This document shows positions 25,642 through 32,939 of a DNA stretch of 45,170 nucleotides, piece by piece; within the stretch, counting starts at the first letter, position 1, and every line of letters begins with the position of its first letter. A model generated the notes under the pieces. That model worked only from the letters and a program-made list of their open reading frames with translations, did not search any database and was not told where the DNA came from. The stretch covers positions 1 to 45,170 of the forward strand of contig NZ_VOBI01000029.1 of NCBI RefSeq assembly GCF_008369325.1, read 5' to 3'. The translations under genes and the position numbers were made by a program. This DNA is from Pseudomonas sp. ANT_H12B (lineage in GTDB: Bacteria; Pseudomonadota; Gammaproteobacteria; Pseudomonadales; Pseudomonadaceae).

Positions 25642-26151
25642 TCATCGAACACGCCGCGAACGGGCTCGTGCTGCAATCGCCGCTAGCAGCGCAGTGCGAA
25701 GCTTGTCGACATCGGCCTGCATCATGTAACGCACACCGTCCCTGAAGTGGGTGCTGTCACCAAAGCCACCCTGGGTCATTTCGTTCAAAGCGTCTTCCTT
25801 GCTCCGCCCCTGCACAACGACCCGATACATCGCCGCCATCAGGCCGGTGCGGTCTGAACCATGTTTGCAGTGCATCAGCACCGGGCCTTTGGCTTCCGCA
25901 GTCTGGATGGCACGAAGGACCGTGAGTACCTCAGCGTCGTCCACATGGTTGGTGCGATAAGGCAACTGTACCTGTGCGATACCGGGGGCGGACAACCAGC
26001 GTGAATCCGATTCGGGCAGAAACGTGATCACCGTTCACACCTTGAGTTTTTCCAGCAACTGCGCCGCTCCACTGTCCGGCAGCGCGCTGCGGTACAACGT
26101 ACCGGATCTACGGCCGGGATAAAGGAAAACTCCATCACCAGAACCAATCAT
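25642..26151 (-). pseudogene. Dual-specificity/tyrosine phosphatase gene broken by an opal codon
   Basis: The downstream part (from GTG 26031) encodes a phosphatase core with the active-site loop HCKHGSDRTG (Cys-x5-Arg) and a complete C-terminus. Upstream, in the same frame, lies GTLYRSALPDSGAAQLLEKL, which is the expected preceding part of such proteins. The two are joined by KV-TGA-TVITFLPESD, with TGA at 26035-26037. A single base change from a glycine codon would explain this. The frame can be followed up to ATG 26151, but the first about 18 residues do not look like the family, so the 5' end may also be replaced. A product from GTG 26031 would lack the N-terminal part of the fold. Confidence 0.8.
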
Positions 26152-26157
26152 CGGTTG

Positions 26158-26352
26158 TCAGTAGAAAGCGAGGCCAAATTGAGTAATAGCGCCTACGTCC
26201 TTCTCATCAATATCGTTATCTAAAGTGACCGCCAGATCAAACACGGATCATAATCAAGCTTGTTGAGTTCTTCTGACCCGTTACTTAGATGCAATATCAG
26301 GTTGTGACGTTGATATAAAGCCCGGCAGCGCCATCTTGCACTAACCTTATAA
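26158..26352 (-). pseudogene. Degenerate coding remnant
   Basis: Minus-strand frames look protein-like but are broken. One reads HNLILHLSNGSEELNKLDYD and then goes out of frame near 26245. In the shifted frame the text continues as VFDLAVTLDNDIDEKDVG and AITQFGLAFY, ending at TGA 26158-26160. A single frameshift would join the two. I do not recognise the parent protein. No intact gene is seen here. Confidence 0.4.
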
Positions 26353-26652
26353 TTACGGCTTGACGATATCCGCATAAGCTTTGGCCAGGGCGAGCAACTT
26401 TGCCTTGTCGTTGCCATCGATGTCGCCATCACCATCAACGTCTCGGGCATGGCCAATGCTGAAAGATCGCCCACCATCGTAGGACGAGGCAGTGTAAATA
26501 ACGGAGTCCAGCAGACGCTCCGTCGGAACATCGTTTGCATCCAGACTTGATTCCTTTAAAGCGAACTGCATGGAGACCAATACTTCATTCGGGTCGACTA
26601 TGGTAGGCCCAAGTTTTTGCAGAAAAATACCACGGCGATTGAAAAACGACAT
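26353..26652 (-). CDS. Small protein with dockerin-like calcium loop
   Basis: A 99-residue protein without a signal peptide. The start MSFFNRRGIFLQKLG is followed by a mixed region. A single DVDGDGDIDGNDKAKLLALA segment (about 70-89) matches the EF-hand/dockerin calcium loop plus helix, and the protein ends ADIVKP. An AAGGAT ribosome binding site lies upstream. Only one loop is present, whereas true dockerins have two. Function unknown. It sits in an AT-richer, decayed interval, so it may be a foreign or remnant gene. Confidence 0.6.
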   Translation of the reverse strand: MSFFNRRGIFLQKLGPTIVDPNEVLVSMQFALKESSLDANDVPTERLLDSVIYTASSYDGGRSFSIGHARDVDGDGDIDGNDKAKLLALAKAYADIVKP

Positions 26653-26859
26653 TATTAAATCCTTTTAAGTAAAATCCATGTTTAGTTTTACAGCGACTCA
26701 GACAATACAGATAAATATAACTTTCAATCCATTACTTATATGTAACGCTCAATTGCAAAGTTGCTGAGCATTAGACTTCATCTCATTAATTTGACCGTAA
26801 TGTCGGCATCGACGTGAAAAGCGCCAAACGGCACTGGCACATCGGTGCGCGCCGAGATA

Positions 26860-26875
26860 CTGTATGAACATACAG
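26860..26875 (+). promoter_or_regulatory. LexA (SOS) box of the split radical SAM gene
   Basis: CTGTATGAACATACAG is a perfect palindrome around AA and fits the CTGT-N8-ACAG LexA consensus. It ends 17 bases before the ATG at 26893. From memory, the P. aeruginosa homolog PA0069 is a LexA regulon member, which supports the reading. The gene should be induced by DNA damage. Confidence 0.85.
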
Positions 26876-26892
26876 CTTCGTAGGCTTTCCCC

Positions 26893-27324
26893 ATGAACAC
26901 ACCATTACCTCCACGCGGCCGTGGCACCGCGACCAACCCGCACAACCGCTTCGCGCCGAACCGTTCGGTGGCGGAGGACGACGGCTGGTATCAGGAAGCC
27001 CCTCTGACCCAGGGCACAGAAGTACGCATCGAAACGGCGAAAACCATCATCACCCGCAATAACTCCCCGGATTTGCCCTTCGATCGTTCGATCAACCCCT
27101 ATCGCGGCTGCGAGCACGGCTGGGTTTACTCAACAATTCGCACCGATACAAATCAATCTACTGTCGCTTGGGAAAGGGTTTCAAGCAAGACTACTAACCC
27201 CATTATTCCAAACGCGGTTAATCGGGAAATATCCACGCTGTGGGGGGCGCTTGAGGCTACCCCTGACTCGGAGAGGGTAGAATCTCTAAAACGCCTCAGA
27301 GGGTTGAAAACCGCCTACAAATGA
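26893..27324 (+). pseudogene. Radical SAM protein (PA0069 family), 5' half fused to element sequence
   Basis: Residues 1-76 are the true N-terminus of a PA0069-family radical SAM protein (SplB/COG1533-like): RGRGTATNPHNRFAPNRSV, VRIETAKTIITRNNSPDLPF and INPYRGCEHG. The gene is interrupted after the first cysteine of the CxxxCxxC cluster motif. The frame then continues into the inserted element as WVYSTIRTDTNQ... and stops at 27324, giving a 143-residue fusion that lacks the cluster. The second half lies at 31868-32696. With the insert removed the halves join in frame (230 + 829 bases, 352 residues). Transcription should be under the LexA box upstream. Confidence 0.92.
27113..27122 (+). repeat. 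attL core of the inserted element
   Basis: AGCACGGCTG, identical to 31858-31867. To its left the sequence is radical SAM gene; to its right it is element DNA (GGTTTACTC). Confidence 0.88.
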
Positions 27325-27346
27325 CGGTTTCTGAGAGCATTTTCCC

Positions 27347-27892
27347 TTATGCTTCTGCCTTCATAGCTCGCTGCACTGTACTCAGTGACACACCAAGGCT
27401 TTCAGCCGTTTTCCTGAAGCTCAAGCCACTCCCTACAGCAGCACGTATCTGGGAATCATTAATCGATTTAGCGCGACCTTTGTAAACGCCGGCATTCTTC
27501 GCCTTGGCGATACCTTCGCGTTGACGTTCTTTAATCATCGAACGCTCAAACTCAGCGACTGCGCCCATCATCTGGAGCATGAGGTTCTGATACTTATCAT
27601 CAGCACCAGTGAAGGTTAATTTCTCTTTGTAGAATTGGACGGCTACCCCCTTCGCAGTGAGGTCCTCTATCAAACCTAAGAGGTCAGACAGGCTACGTGC
27701 CAGCCTGTCAATTGAGTGGACGTATACGGTGTCACCCTTACGAACGAAGCGCAGCATTTCTTGCAGAGCAGGACGCTCAGTGGTGGCGCCGCTTACCTTG
27801 TCAGTGAATGTCTCGTCTAACGTCAACCCGTCCAACTGACGAGCTGTGTTCTGATCAACTGATGAAACCCGGACGTAACCTACATTAGCCAT
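27347..27892 (-). CDS. Small serine recombinase (resolvase/invertase family)
   Basis: A 181-residue site-specific recombinase of the Tn3 resolvase/Hin type. The catalytic domain starts NVGYVRVSS with the nucleophilic serine near residue 10, then VYVHSIDRLARSLSDL with the conserved arginines. The long helix AVAEFERSMIKERQREGIAKA follows, and the C-terminal helix-turn-helix is GLSFRKTAESLGVSLSTVQRAM. I chose ATG 27892 because AGGGG lies 8 bases upstream; the in-frame ATG at 27898 is too close to it. Within an element that already has a large serine recombinase, it could resolve multimers, invert DNA or be a relic of an earlier transposon. Confidence 0.92.
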   Translation of the reverse strand: MANVGYVRVSSVDQNTARQLDGLTLDETFTDKVSGATTERPALQEMLRFVRKGDTVYVHSIDRLARSLSDLLGLIEDLTAKGVAVQFYKEKLTFTGADDKYQNLMLQMMGAVAEFERSMIKERQREGIAKAKNAGVYKGRAKSINDSQIRAAVGSGLSFRKTAESLGVSLSTVQRAMKAEA

Positions 27893-28107
27893 TTCCATTC
27901 CCCTGTATTCATTTGCCTCTAGATGTAGTCATTGTCAGCGTGTTCACTACTCAATGCAACCCTATTGAATACACTTTTAAGGTCTTGAGCGTATTCACCG
28001 ACGAGTGGTCTCTAGGGTGTAGTCAAAAGAACACGGCCGCAGTTCTCCTTGCTGAACACGGACTAGAGTGGCAATCTGCTTTCACTGGATAAATTCGAGG
28101 GAATGAA
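27893..28107. promoter_or_regulatory. Divergent region with repeated TATTCA motifs, possible res site
   Basis: TGTATTCA (27904-27911), inverted TGAATACA (27966-27973) and GTATTCAC (27991-27998), with GTGTTCAC near 27940, lie between the resolvase gene and the zinc-ribbon gene. Spaced inverted copies next to a resolvase gene suggest a recombination/operator site. A GAGGGAAT ribosome binding site precedes the ATG at 28108. Confidence 0.4.
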
Positions 28108-28362
28108 ATGGCTGGCTCACAATGTCCGCACTGCGAACAGAAAACCTTTTACAACGAAGGTGCGGTGTCTCAATGCACGAAATGCGGTACCACTGGTTGG
28201 GGGTGGAATCGGGCTGTGAATCCCGGTTCGGGTAAAGGTTTCAAATGCCCAAATTGCGAGTGGAACACTCTCCATCAAGTCGTTGAATTAAACAAGAGTC
28301 ACGCGGTTCGACGTTGCTCAACATGTGACTACAGCCTTGTTGTCCCTTTCACACCATCTTAA
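28108..28362 (+). CDS. Small double zinc-ribbon protein
   Basis: An 84-residue protein with eight cysteines in four CxxC pairs: CPHC (6-9), CTKC (22-25), CPNC and CSTC. They form two zinc ribbons around a GWGWNRAVNPGSGKGF linker. It has no signal peptide or membrane segment. Such proteins often bind nucleic acid or modify a partner enzyme. Because it is element-borne, it might regulate recombination or transcription, but nothing in the sequence proves this. Confidence 0.7.
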   Translation: MAGSQCPHCEQKTFYNEGAVSQCTKCGTTGWGWNRAVNPGSGKGFKCPNCEWNTLHQVVELNKSHAVRRCSTCDYSLVVPFTPS

Positions 28363-28418
28363 TCTGGCGGTACTTTCGCATTTGATATCAATCTACCGAT
28401 GCCCCAAGGAGATGAACA

Positions 28419-28619
28419 TTGAAGGATGGAATTATTAGGCTCAATGATTACCTTTGCTACTTTGCCATTGTGGCCGTTGCGTTCGCGGGTTACACAATCT
28501 ACGGCGAATGGGGTGCAATAGGTGGATTTATAGCCGGGGCCGTCATGGCTGGCTTCTGGCTCGTCCTGAGTGGGATTTATGATGAGCTGAAGAAAATCAC
28601 CTCCTCTAAAGGACTTTAA
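28419..28619 (+). CDS. Small two-helix membrane protein
   Basis: A 66-residue protein with two hydrophobic segments: LCYFAIVAVAFAGYTIYG (about 12-29) and AIGGFIAGAVMAGFWLVLSG (about 33-52). A charged tail follows (IYDELKKITSSKGL). It starts at TTG 28419, with AAGGAG 7 bases upstream and no usable in-frame ATG. It follows the zinc-ribbon gene by 56 bases on the same strand. Function unknown; tiny membrane proteins on mobile elements can be exclusion proteins, holin-like or toxins, all guesses here. Confidence 0.6.
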   Translation: MKDGIIRLNDYLCYFAIVAVAFAGYTIYGEWGAIGGFIAGAVMAGFWLVLSGIYDELKKITSSKGL

Positions 28620-28806
28620 AGCAACTGGTTAAGCTCTAGAGGTTTGGCTTATGACCCACTCAACCAAATTACCTACTATTGAAAGGTCGGCCAAAGAGTT
28701 TGCTTACATACTTATGGTGAAGGCCTCTAGGCTATGTTAAAATTTTGATGCTTCGGTAGTTTAAAATACGGACAAATTTAAACAATTTTAGCTTTAGGAT
28801 ATTAAA

Positions 28807-29097
28807 ATGAAGATGCTTGATAGGGAAAGTTTTATCCAAGAGCTAGGCATCCCGCTTACTAAGGCTCGTGATTTTTCACTTTACGATGGGGCTCCTTACG
28901 AATGTGTTTGCGGGCAGTGGCACTCATTTAACCAATTCACAGGAAGAGCTTTTGGTTCTACCGGGGCCAGCGCCAAGTTTTTGGTAGAATGCCCAAACAA
29001 TAAAAATGCAGCCACAATAATTAAGACTAAAAATAAATACATTATACTTTTTGATAAATTCATATCCATTGCTGGCCATGTCGATGGCCGGCAGTAA
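28807..29097 (+). CDS. Element-borne protein of unknown function
   Basis: A 96-residue soluble protein that I do not recognise. It has CVCGQWHSFNQFTG (about 33-46) and a later VECPNN, so a small metal site from three cysteines and a histidine is possible. The C-terminal part is beta-rich (KNKYIILFDKFISIAGH). A TTAGGAT site lies upstream and the codons are AT-rich, unlike host genes. A terminator-like hairpin follows at 29214. Confidence 0.6.
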   Translation: MKMLDRESFIQELGIPLTKARDFSLYDGAPYECVCGQWHSFNQFTGRAFGSTGASAKFLVECPNNKNAATIIKTKNKYIILFDKFISIAGHVDGRQ

Positions 29098-29213
29098 ATT
29101 AATTATCTTTTTTACTGCTCGTTTTCAAGTGTGGCTGCTGAGATCAATGGCCTTACCGGTGCCCGTGCATAATTCACGGCTCGAAGCCATTTATCCGCAG
29201 TGATACAGCTTAC

Positions 29214-29234
29214 AACCCCAAGTATTGGGGTTTT
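29214..29234. terminator. Terminator between convergent element genes
   Basis: AACCCCA pairs with TGGGGTT around AGTAT and is followed by TT. It lies between the plus-strand gene ending at 29097 and the minus-strand gene ending at 29307. Confidence 0.6.
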
Positions 29235-29306
29235 CGCGTCAATGCAAGAAGTTAGGTTACTTACTGGCTTCGTGCGTATCCTTAATCAGGCGCATCTTCC
29301 GCAAAT

Positions 29307-29729
29307 TTAAATACTATTAAGCATCGTAAATCGATTAACTTTATCCTTCTTGAAATAACCACTCAAGTTATGCGGCTTCTGATTCATTATTGCACTTATA
29401 GTTGACTCTATTTTTTCTGGCGTTAACGCCCTGCTTCTTGCCTCACCGGGAAATCTTAATTCCATAAACTTCTTATAGTCTTCAAGCTGCTGTTCGGCGT
29501 ACATAGTAATGTAGGCATGCAACCCTCTCTTTGCGCTTAGATTTACTTTTAATAATATTGGTTGCTTGTACTTCCTTCTAAGAAACCTCTTTATCTTTGC
29601 TGCTTGGTTTAGGAAATGCTCAGGCTCTATCCCGTCTGGAAAAAAGAAAGAATATTGGTATTTGAAATCGTAAAGATCAAATAGGGAACAAAGTCTTCTT
29701 CTTGTTTTATCTATGCTGGCTTCAGTCAA
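29307..29729 (-). CDS. Element-borne protein of unknown function
   Basis: A 140-residue basic protein with AT-rich codons. It contains FKYQYSFFFPDGIEPEHFLN, a basic patch KIKRFLRRKYKQPILLK, and LSAKRGLHAYITMYAEQQLE. The C-terminus is helical and basic (GYFKKDKVNRFTML). No clear domain is recognised. A faint resemblance to the small replication or DNA-binding proteins of phages and satellites is an impression only. It precedes the large recombinase stop by about 310 bases in the opposite gene order. Confidence 0.55.
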   Translation of the reverse strand: MTEASIDKTRRRLCSLFDLYDFKYQYSFFFPDGIEPEHFLNQAAKIKRFLRRKYKQPILLKVNLSAKRGLHAYITMYAEQQLEDYKKFMELRFPGEARSRALTPEKIESTISAIMNQKPHNLSGYFKKDKVNRFTMLNSI

Positions 29730-30038
29730 TTTAACACTCCTTTTTTATCGAACATCTCTTCCTATACTGATACCTGAGAAAACCAGGGCCACTTTGTGCT
29801 GAATAACTGGCTCTACACCTTGCTTTTAAAGGCCTGCAACAGAACTGAAGGCTCTTAAAAAAGACGACAAATAGCGATTTCAGTGTCCTACTTGTGCGGC
29901 AGAAAGTCAACGTGGATTTTAACAGTCACGGCCATGCGCAAAAGCTAAATACTTAAGGGCGAGGAGCACCATTGCTTAACTAAATCCAATGTCTTCATTC
30001 GAGTGAATTAACAATATCGACAAGTACACTAACCCATA
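29730..30038. other. AT-rich gap in the element
   Basis: This 309-base gap lies upstream of the 140-residue gene and downstream of the recombinase gene; both read leftwards. I see no gene. It presumably holds the promoter for the 29307-29729 gene. No clear hairpin terminator for the recombinase is visible. Confidence 0.4.
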
Positions 30039-31820
30039 TCACTTTAGAAAAGGATCTGGAGACTGCCACACCAGTCGTTCGCTTTTGAGTTCTTCCGGCA
30101 TCTCTATCGATTTATGATTTTTGTGTGGCTTTTTCTTCGGCAAGAGGGAAAACACCACATCCTCGTAGATCGGCTTCACTAGATAAAAAGTAGGCGAGGA
30201 CATGCCAGCCCGACGCAGGCGTGCTTTGATACTCTTGATAATCAACACCTGCTTATCTTTACTGATCCATGTGTGGTGACCGTAATCATCGCCAGTGCGT
30301 TTATCTTTCGGCTGCGGGACGTATGCAACCACCGGGCTGATTCTGTTCGCCAAAGCGGGTATAGGCTGCGTCTCTAACTTGCGTGTGGGGAAGTGAAGTT
30401 CAAGCTTAAGGAATATCCCCCGCAGGTATCTGTTCAGCCGCTGTCGGTCGGTGCGGGCTTGTTCACTGTCAGATGTCAGCATTGATTCAAAGGAGTCGGC
30501 ATTGCTGTCTGTCAGAGCAAATGCCCCATCCAAGCTGGCAAGCTCTTGCTTGATACGATGAATGTCAGCTTTTGCAGTGGCAATTGCTTTCCGGGTTTCA
30601 GTCAGCAGGCTGACATAGGTTTCAGCTTTGTCCTCGTCATCTTCAGCAGCGTGTTTCTTCTTCAACCCGTCTGCCCTGACTTCCAATCTGGTCAGTTTTG
30701 CAACGGCAACAGTTTCTTCTTTCTTCAGCGCCTTCAGCACATCTGAACCAGCGGCTATGTAGTCGCGGATCGCAGTCCAATGCTCAAATTTAAATAATAC
30801 ACGGCGAAGGAATTCCCCACGAATCGACCTAATCTGATCATCAACACAGCCACCAGTCATCGATGCCGTGCAATAGTAGAACTCTTTACCACTCCTGAGC
30901 ATGAACCGTGTACTACCGCCACATTCTGCACAGACTAGAAGGTTGCGGAAAATATTGAGGTTGGTTGCATCCTGCCTGCCTGAAAACGGTTTTCGACTCT
31001 TGAGTATCGTCTGTACTTCTTCAAACGTAGCTGGAGGGATTACCAGCGGGTAGTAATGTTCCACAACCTGTCCTGTGGGGACGTTTTTGCCGTGCTCCTT
31101 GCTGAATTCCACCGGGGAGTGTTCGCCTAGCAGGCGTCGATTGCGTAACAGGTATTGGATCTGGTGCGTTTTATAGCTGGTGCCAAATTGAGCGTTGAGG
31201 CGTCTTCCTGTTTCTGCCACACCGTAGGTTTGAGCGAGAGAGAACATGGTTTCAATGTGTAGGCAAATATCATCAAGCTTGCACCACGCCCCATCCTTCA
31301 CTACCAGCCATTGAGGACTTTTCTTTGTGGCTATCGCACCTTCAGCCATAGCCTTGTGTTTAGCCCGCCATGACGCCTTCGACATATCCGATTTGCGTAA
31401 ACTTTCTGAGTGAGCCCTTTCAAACTGGACAATTGCCCGGATGAAACTGTTGCTGGTGAGATCGTCATAAACTGTATCTTCATCTAATACGGCAATCTTG
31501 ATACCGGATCGGATCAGGTCAGAAAATATCTCTATAGACGCATCCAGCACCTGACGTGAAAGCCGATCCCAGTTTTCAATTAGAAGGTAGCTTCCATTGG
31601 GGATTTCCCCATCACGCACCCGCTGAAGAAATACCGATAGCTGACCTTTTTTAGCGTTAGCTCCACGGAAACTACTGATACCGTGATCCTCAAGTCTGGT
31701 ATCAACCGTGAGGTTATGCTTGCTGACAAAGGATTCAATCCGTTCAGATTGGCGAACGTCGGAATTACCATCCGCCTGTTTCTGGCTGGAAAAGCGAACG
31801 TATGGAAAGCATAGAGGCAC
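30039..31820 (-). CDS. Large serine recombinase (integrase)
   Basis: A 593-residue site-specific integrase. The resolvase domain (1 to about 155) has PYVRFSSQKQADG with nucleophile Ser11 or Ser12, LIENWDRLSRQVLD and SFIRAIVQFERAHSE. The recombinase domain follows (about 165-275). The zinc beta-ribbon uses Cys297, Cys300, Cys317 and Cys325 (LVCAECGG, FYYCTASMTGGC), and a coiled coil lies at about 365-430. The C-terminal about 150 residues are basic. The start is GTG at 31820, only 37 bases from attR, with a weak ribosome binding site. This enzyme should have catalysed integration at AGCACGGCTG and would need a directionality factor to excise. It is full length with no frameshift. Confidence 0.94.
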   Translation of the reverse strand: MPLCFPYVRFSSQKQADGNSDVRQSERIESFVSKHNLTVDTRLEDHGISSFRGANAKKGQLSVFLQRVRDGEIPNGSYLLIENWDRLSRQVLDASIEIFSDLIRSGIKIAVLDEDTVYDDLTSNSFIRAIVQFERAHSESLRKSDMSKASWRAKHKAMAEGAIATKKSPQWLVVKDGAWCKLDDICLHIETMFSLAQTYGVAETGRRLNAQFGTSYKTHQIQYLLRNRRLLGEHSPVEFSKEHGKNVPTGQVVEHYYPLVIPPATFEEVQTILKSRKPFSGRQDATNLNIFRNLLVCAECGGSTRFMLRSGKEFYYCTASMTGGCVDDQIRSIRGEFLRRVLFKFEHWTAIRDYIAAGSDVLKALKKEETVAVAKLTRLEVRADGLKKKHAAEDDEDKAETYVSLLTETRKAIATAKADIHRIKQELASLDGAFALTDSNADSFESMLTSDSEQARTDRQRLNRYLRGIFLKLELHFPTRKLETQPIPALANRISPVVAYVPQPKDKRTGDDYGHHTWISKDKQVLIIKSIKARLRRAGMSSPTFYLVKPIYEDVVFSLLPKKKPHKNHKSIEMPEELKSERLVWQSPDPFLK

Positions 31821-31857
31821 GGTGGCAAGCTCAGTAACCTATCGGTACGTATAATCT

Positions 31858-31867
31858 AGCACGGCTG
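31858..31867 (+). repeat. attR core of the inserted element
   Basis: AGCACGGCTG, the right copy of the core. CATCTATTG of the radical SAM gene follows directly; element sequence (ATAATCT) precedes it. Confidence 0.88.
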
Positions 31868-32696
31868 CATCTATTGTTACGCACGGCCCAGTCACGCTTA
31901 TTGGGACATGTCGCCGGGGCTGGATTTCGAAACCAAGCTGATTGCCAAGACCAACGCTGCCGATGTGCTGGAAGAACAGCTGTCCAAGCGCGGTTATCAG
32001 TGCGCGCCGATCAACCTGGGGTCCAACACCGATCCGTATCAGCCGATCGAACGCGAACACAAGATCACCCGCAAGACCCTCGAAGTGCTGCTGCGTTACC
32101 GTCACCCGGTGACCATCATCACCAAGGGTTCGCTGATTCTTCGCGATCTGGACCTGCTGGTCGAACTCGCCGAGCAAAGGCTGGTGGCGGTGATGATCAG
32201 CCTGACCACCCTCGACGATGAACTCAAGCGCATTCTCGAACCGCGCGCCGCTGCACCCAAGGCTCGTTTGCGAGCGATACGCGTGATGCGTGAAGCCGGC
32301 ATTCCGGTGGGGGTTCTGTGTTCGCCGATGATTCCGATGATCAACGACAGCGAACTCGAAAGCCTGCTCAACGAGGCTCATGCCGCCGGTGCGCAAAGTG
32401 CGGCATACATGATGTTGCGCCTCCCCCTGGAAGTAGCACCGCTGTTCGAAGAATGGCTGGCGGCCCACTATCCTCAGCGTGCCGCTCATGTGTTGAGCCT
32501 GATTCGCCAGAGCCGTGGCGGCGAGCTCTACGACAGTCGGTTTGGCGCGCGGATGCGTGGTGAGGGGCCGTTTGCCGATCTGGTGGCACAACGCTTTGTC
32601 AAATCGATCAAACGGTTGGGGCTTAATCATCGCGAAGGTTTTAATCTGGACTGTGAAGCCTTCTGTCCGCCAGGTCGCCAGATGTCGTTGATTTGA
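31868..32696 (+). pseudogene. Radical SAM protein (PA0069 family), 3' half
   Basis: This half continues the motif begun at 26893: with the core repeat it reads HGCIYCYARPSHAYWD, giving the remaining two cysteines of CxxxCxxC. The barrel follows with FETKLIAKTNAADVLEEQL, INLGSNTDPYQPIE, VTIITKGSLILRDLDLL and GVLCSPMIPMINDSE. The natural C-terminus CPPGRQMSLI is intact. On its own it has no start with a good ribosome binding site; an internal ATG at 31908 would lack the cluster. The half is undamaged, so the disruption appears recent or kept reversible. Confidence 0.92.
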
Positions 32697-32939
32697 GGAC
32701 AATTGGCCTATGGTTGAGTAGTGGGAAAAGCACTTGGGCATTACGCTGGTCACGTTTTTAATGACCTGGAACACACGTCCTAGAGCGCTTGATTCAGTTT
32801 GAGTTAAGTTTCGGCAGATACCTTGTTCATCGAGTGACTGACGGGTCGAGAACTTCGACCTGGATGTTTTTTAAACAGCCACTGGCTTCACACCGGACAA
32901 AACGGGAAAATTCCCTGATTCCGCCAAAGAGGATGAATC

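Larger units (their letters stand above)
27113..31867. mobile_element. 4.7-kb large-serine-recombinase integrative element in a radical SAM gene
   Basis: The element spans from one copy of AGCACGGCTG to the other; one repeat plus contents is 4,745 bases. It interrupts the codons for the Fe-S motif of the host gene. It encodes a small resolvase, four small proteins without recognised function and a large serine recombinase at the right end, reading leftwards. There are no phage structural genes, no conjugation genes and no tRNA target. The centre (about 28.6-29.9 kb) is clearly AT-richer than the flanking host DNA, a sign of foreign origin. The host reading frame is exactly restored if it leaves. 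Confidence 0.92.

Noticed and set aside
27113..27122. tRNA gene as integration target
   Set aside because: The core lies in protein-coding sequence and no tRNA cloverleaf is seen on either side.
27113..31867. Interpretation of the insert as a prophage or conjugative island
   Set aside because: No capsid, tail, replication-module or transfer genes are present; only recombinases and small proteins.
31840..31900. A strong new recombinase promoter formed in the circular form
   Set aside because: TTGAGT from the left end would be 18-20 bases from weak TTATAC/TATACG; matches are too poor to claim.
31839..32774. Minus-strand open frame of 311 codons across attR
   Set aside because: It is antisense to the radical SAM 3' half, crosses the element boundary and has no start signal or known domain.
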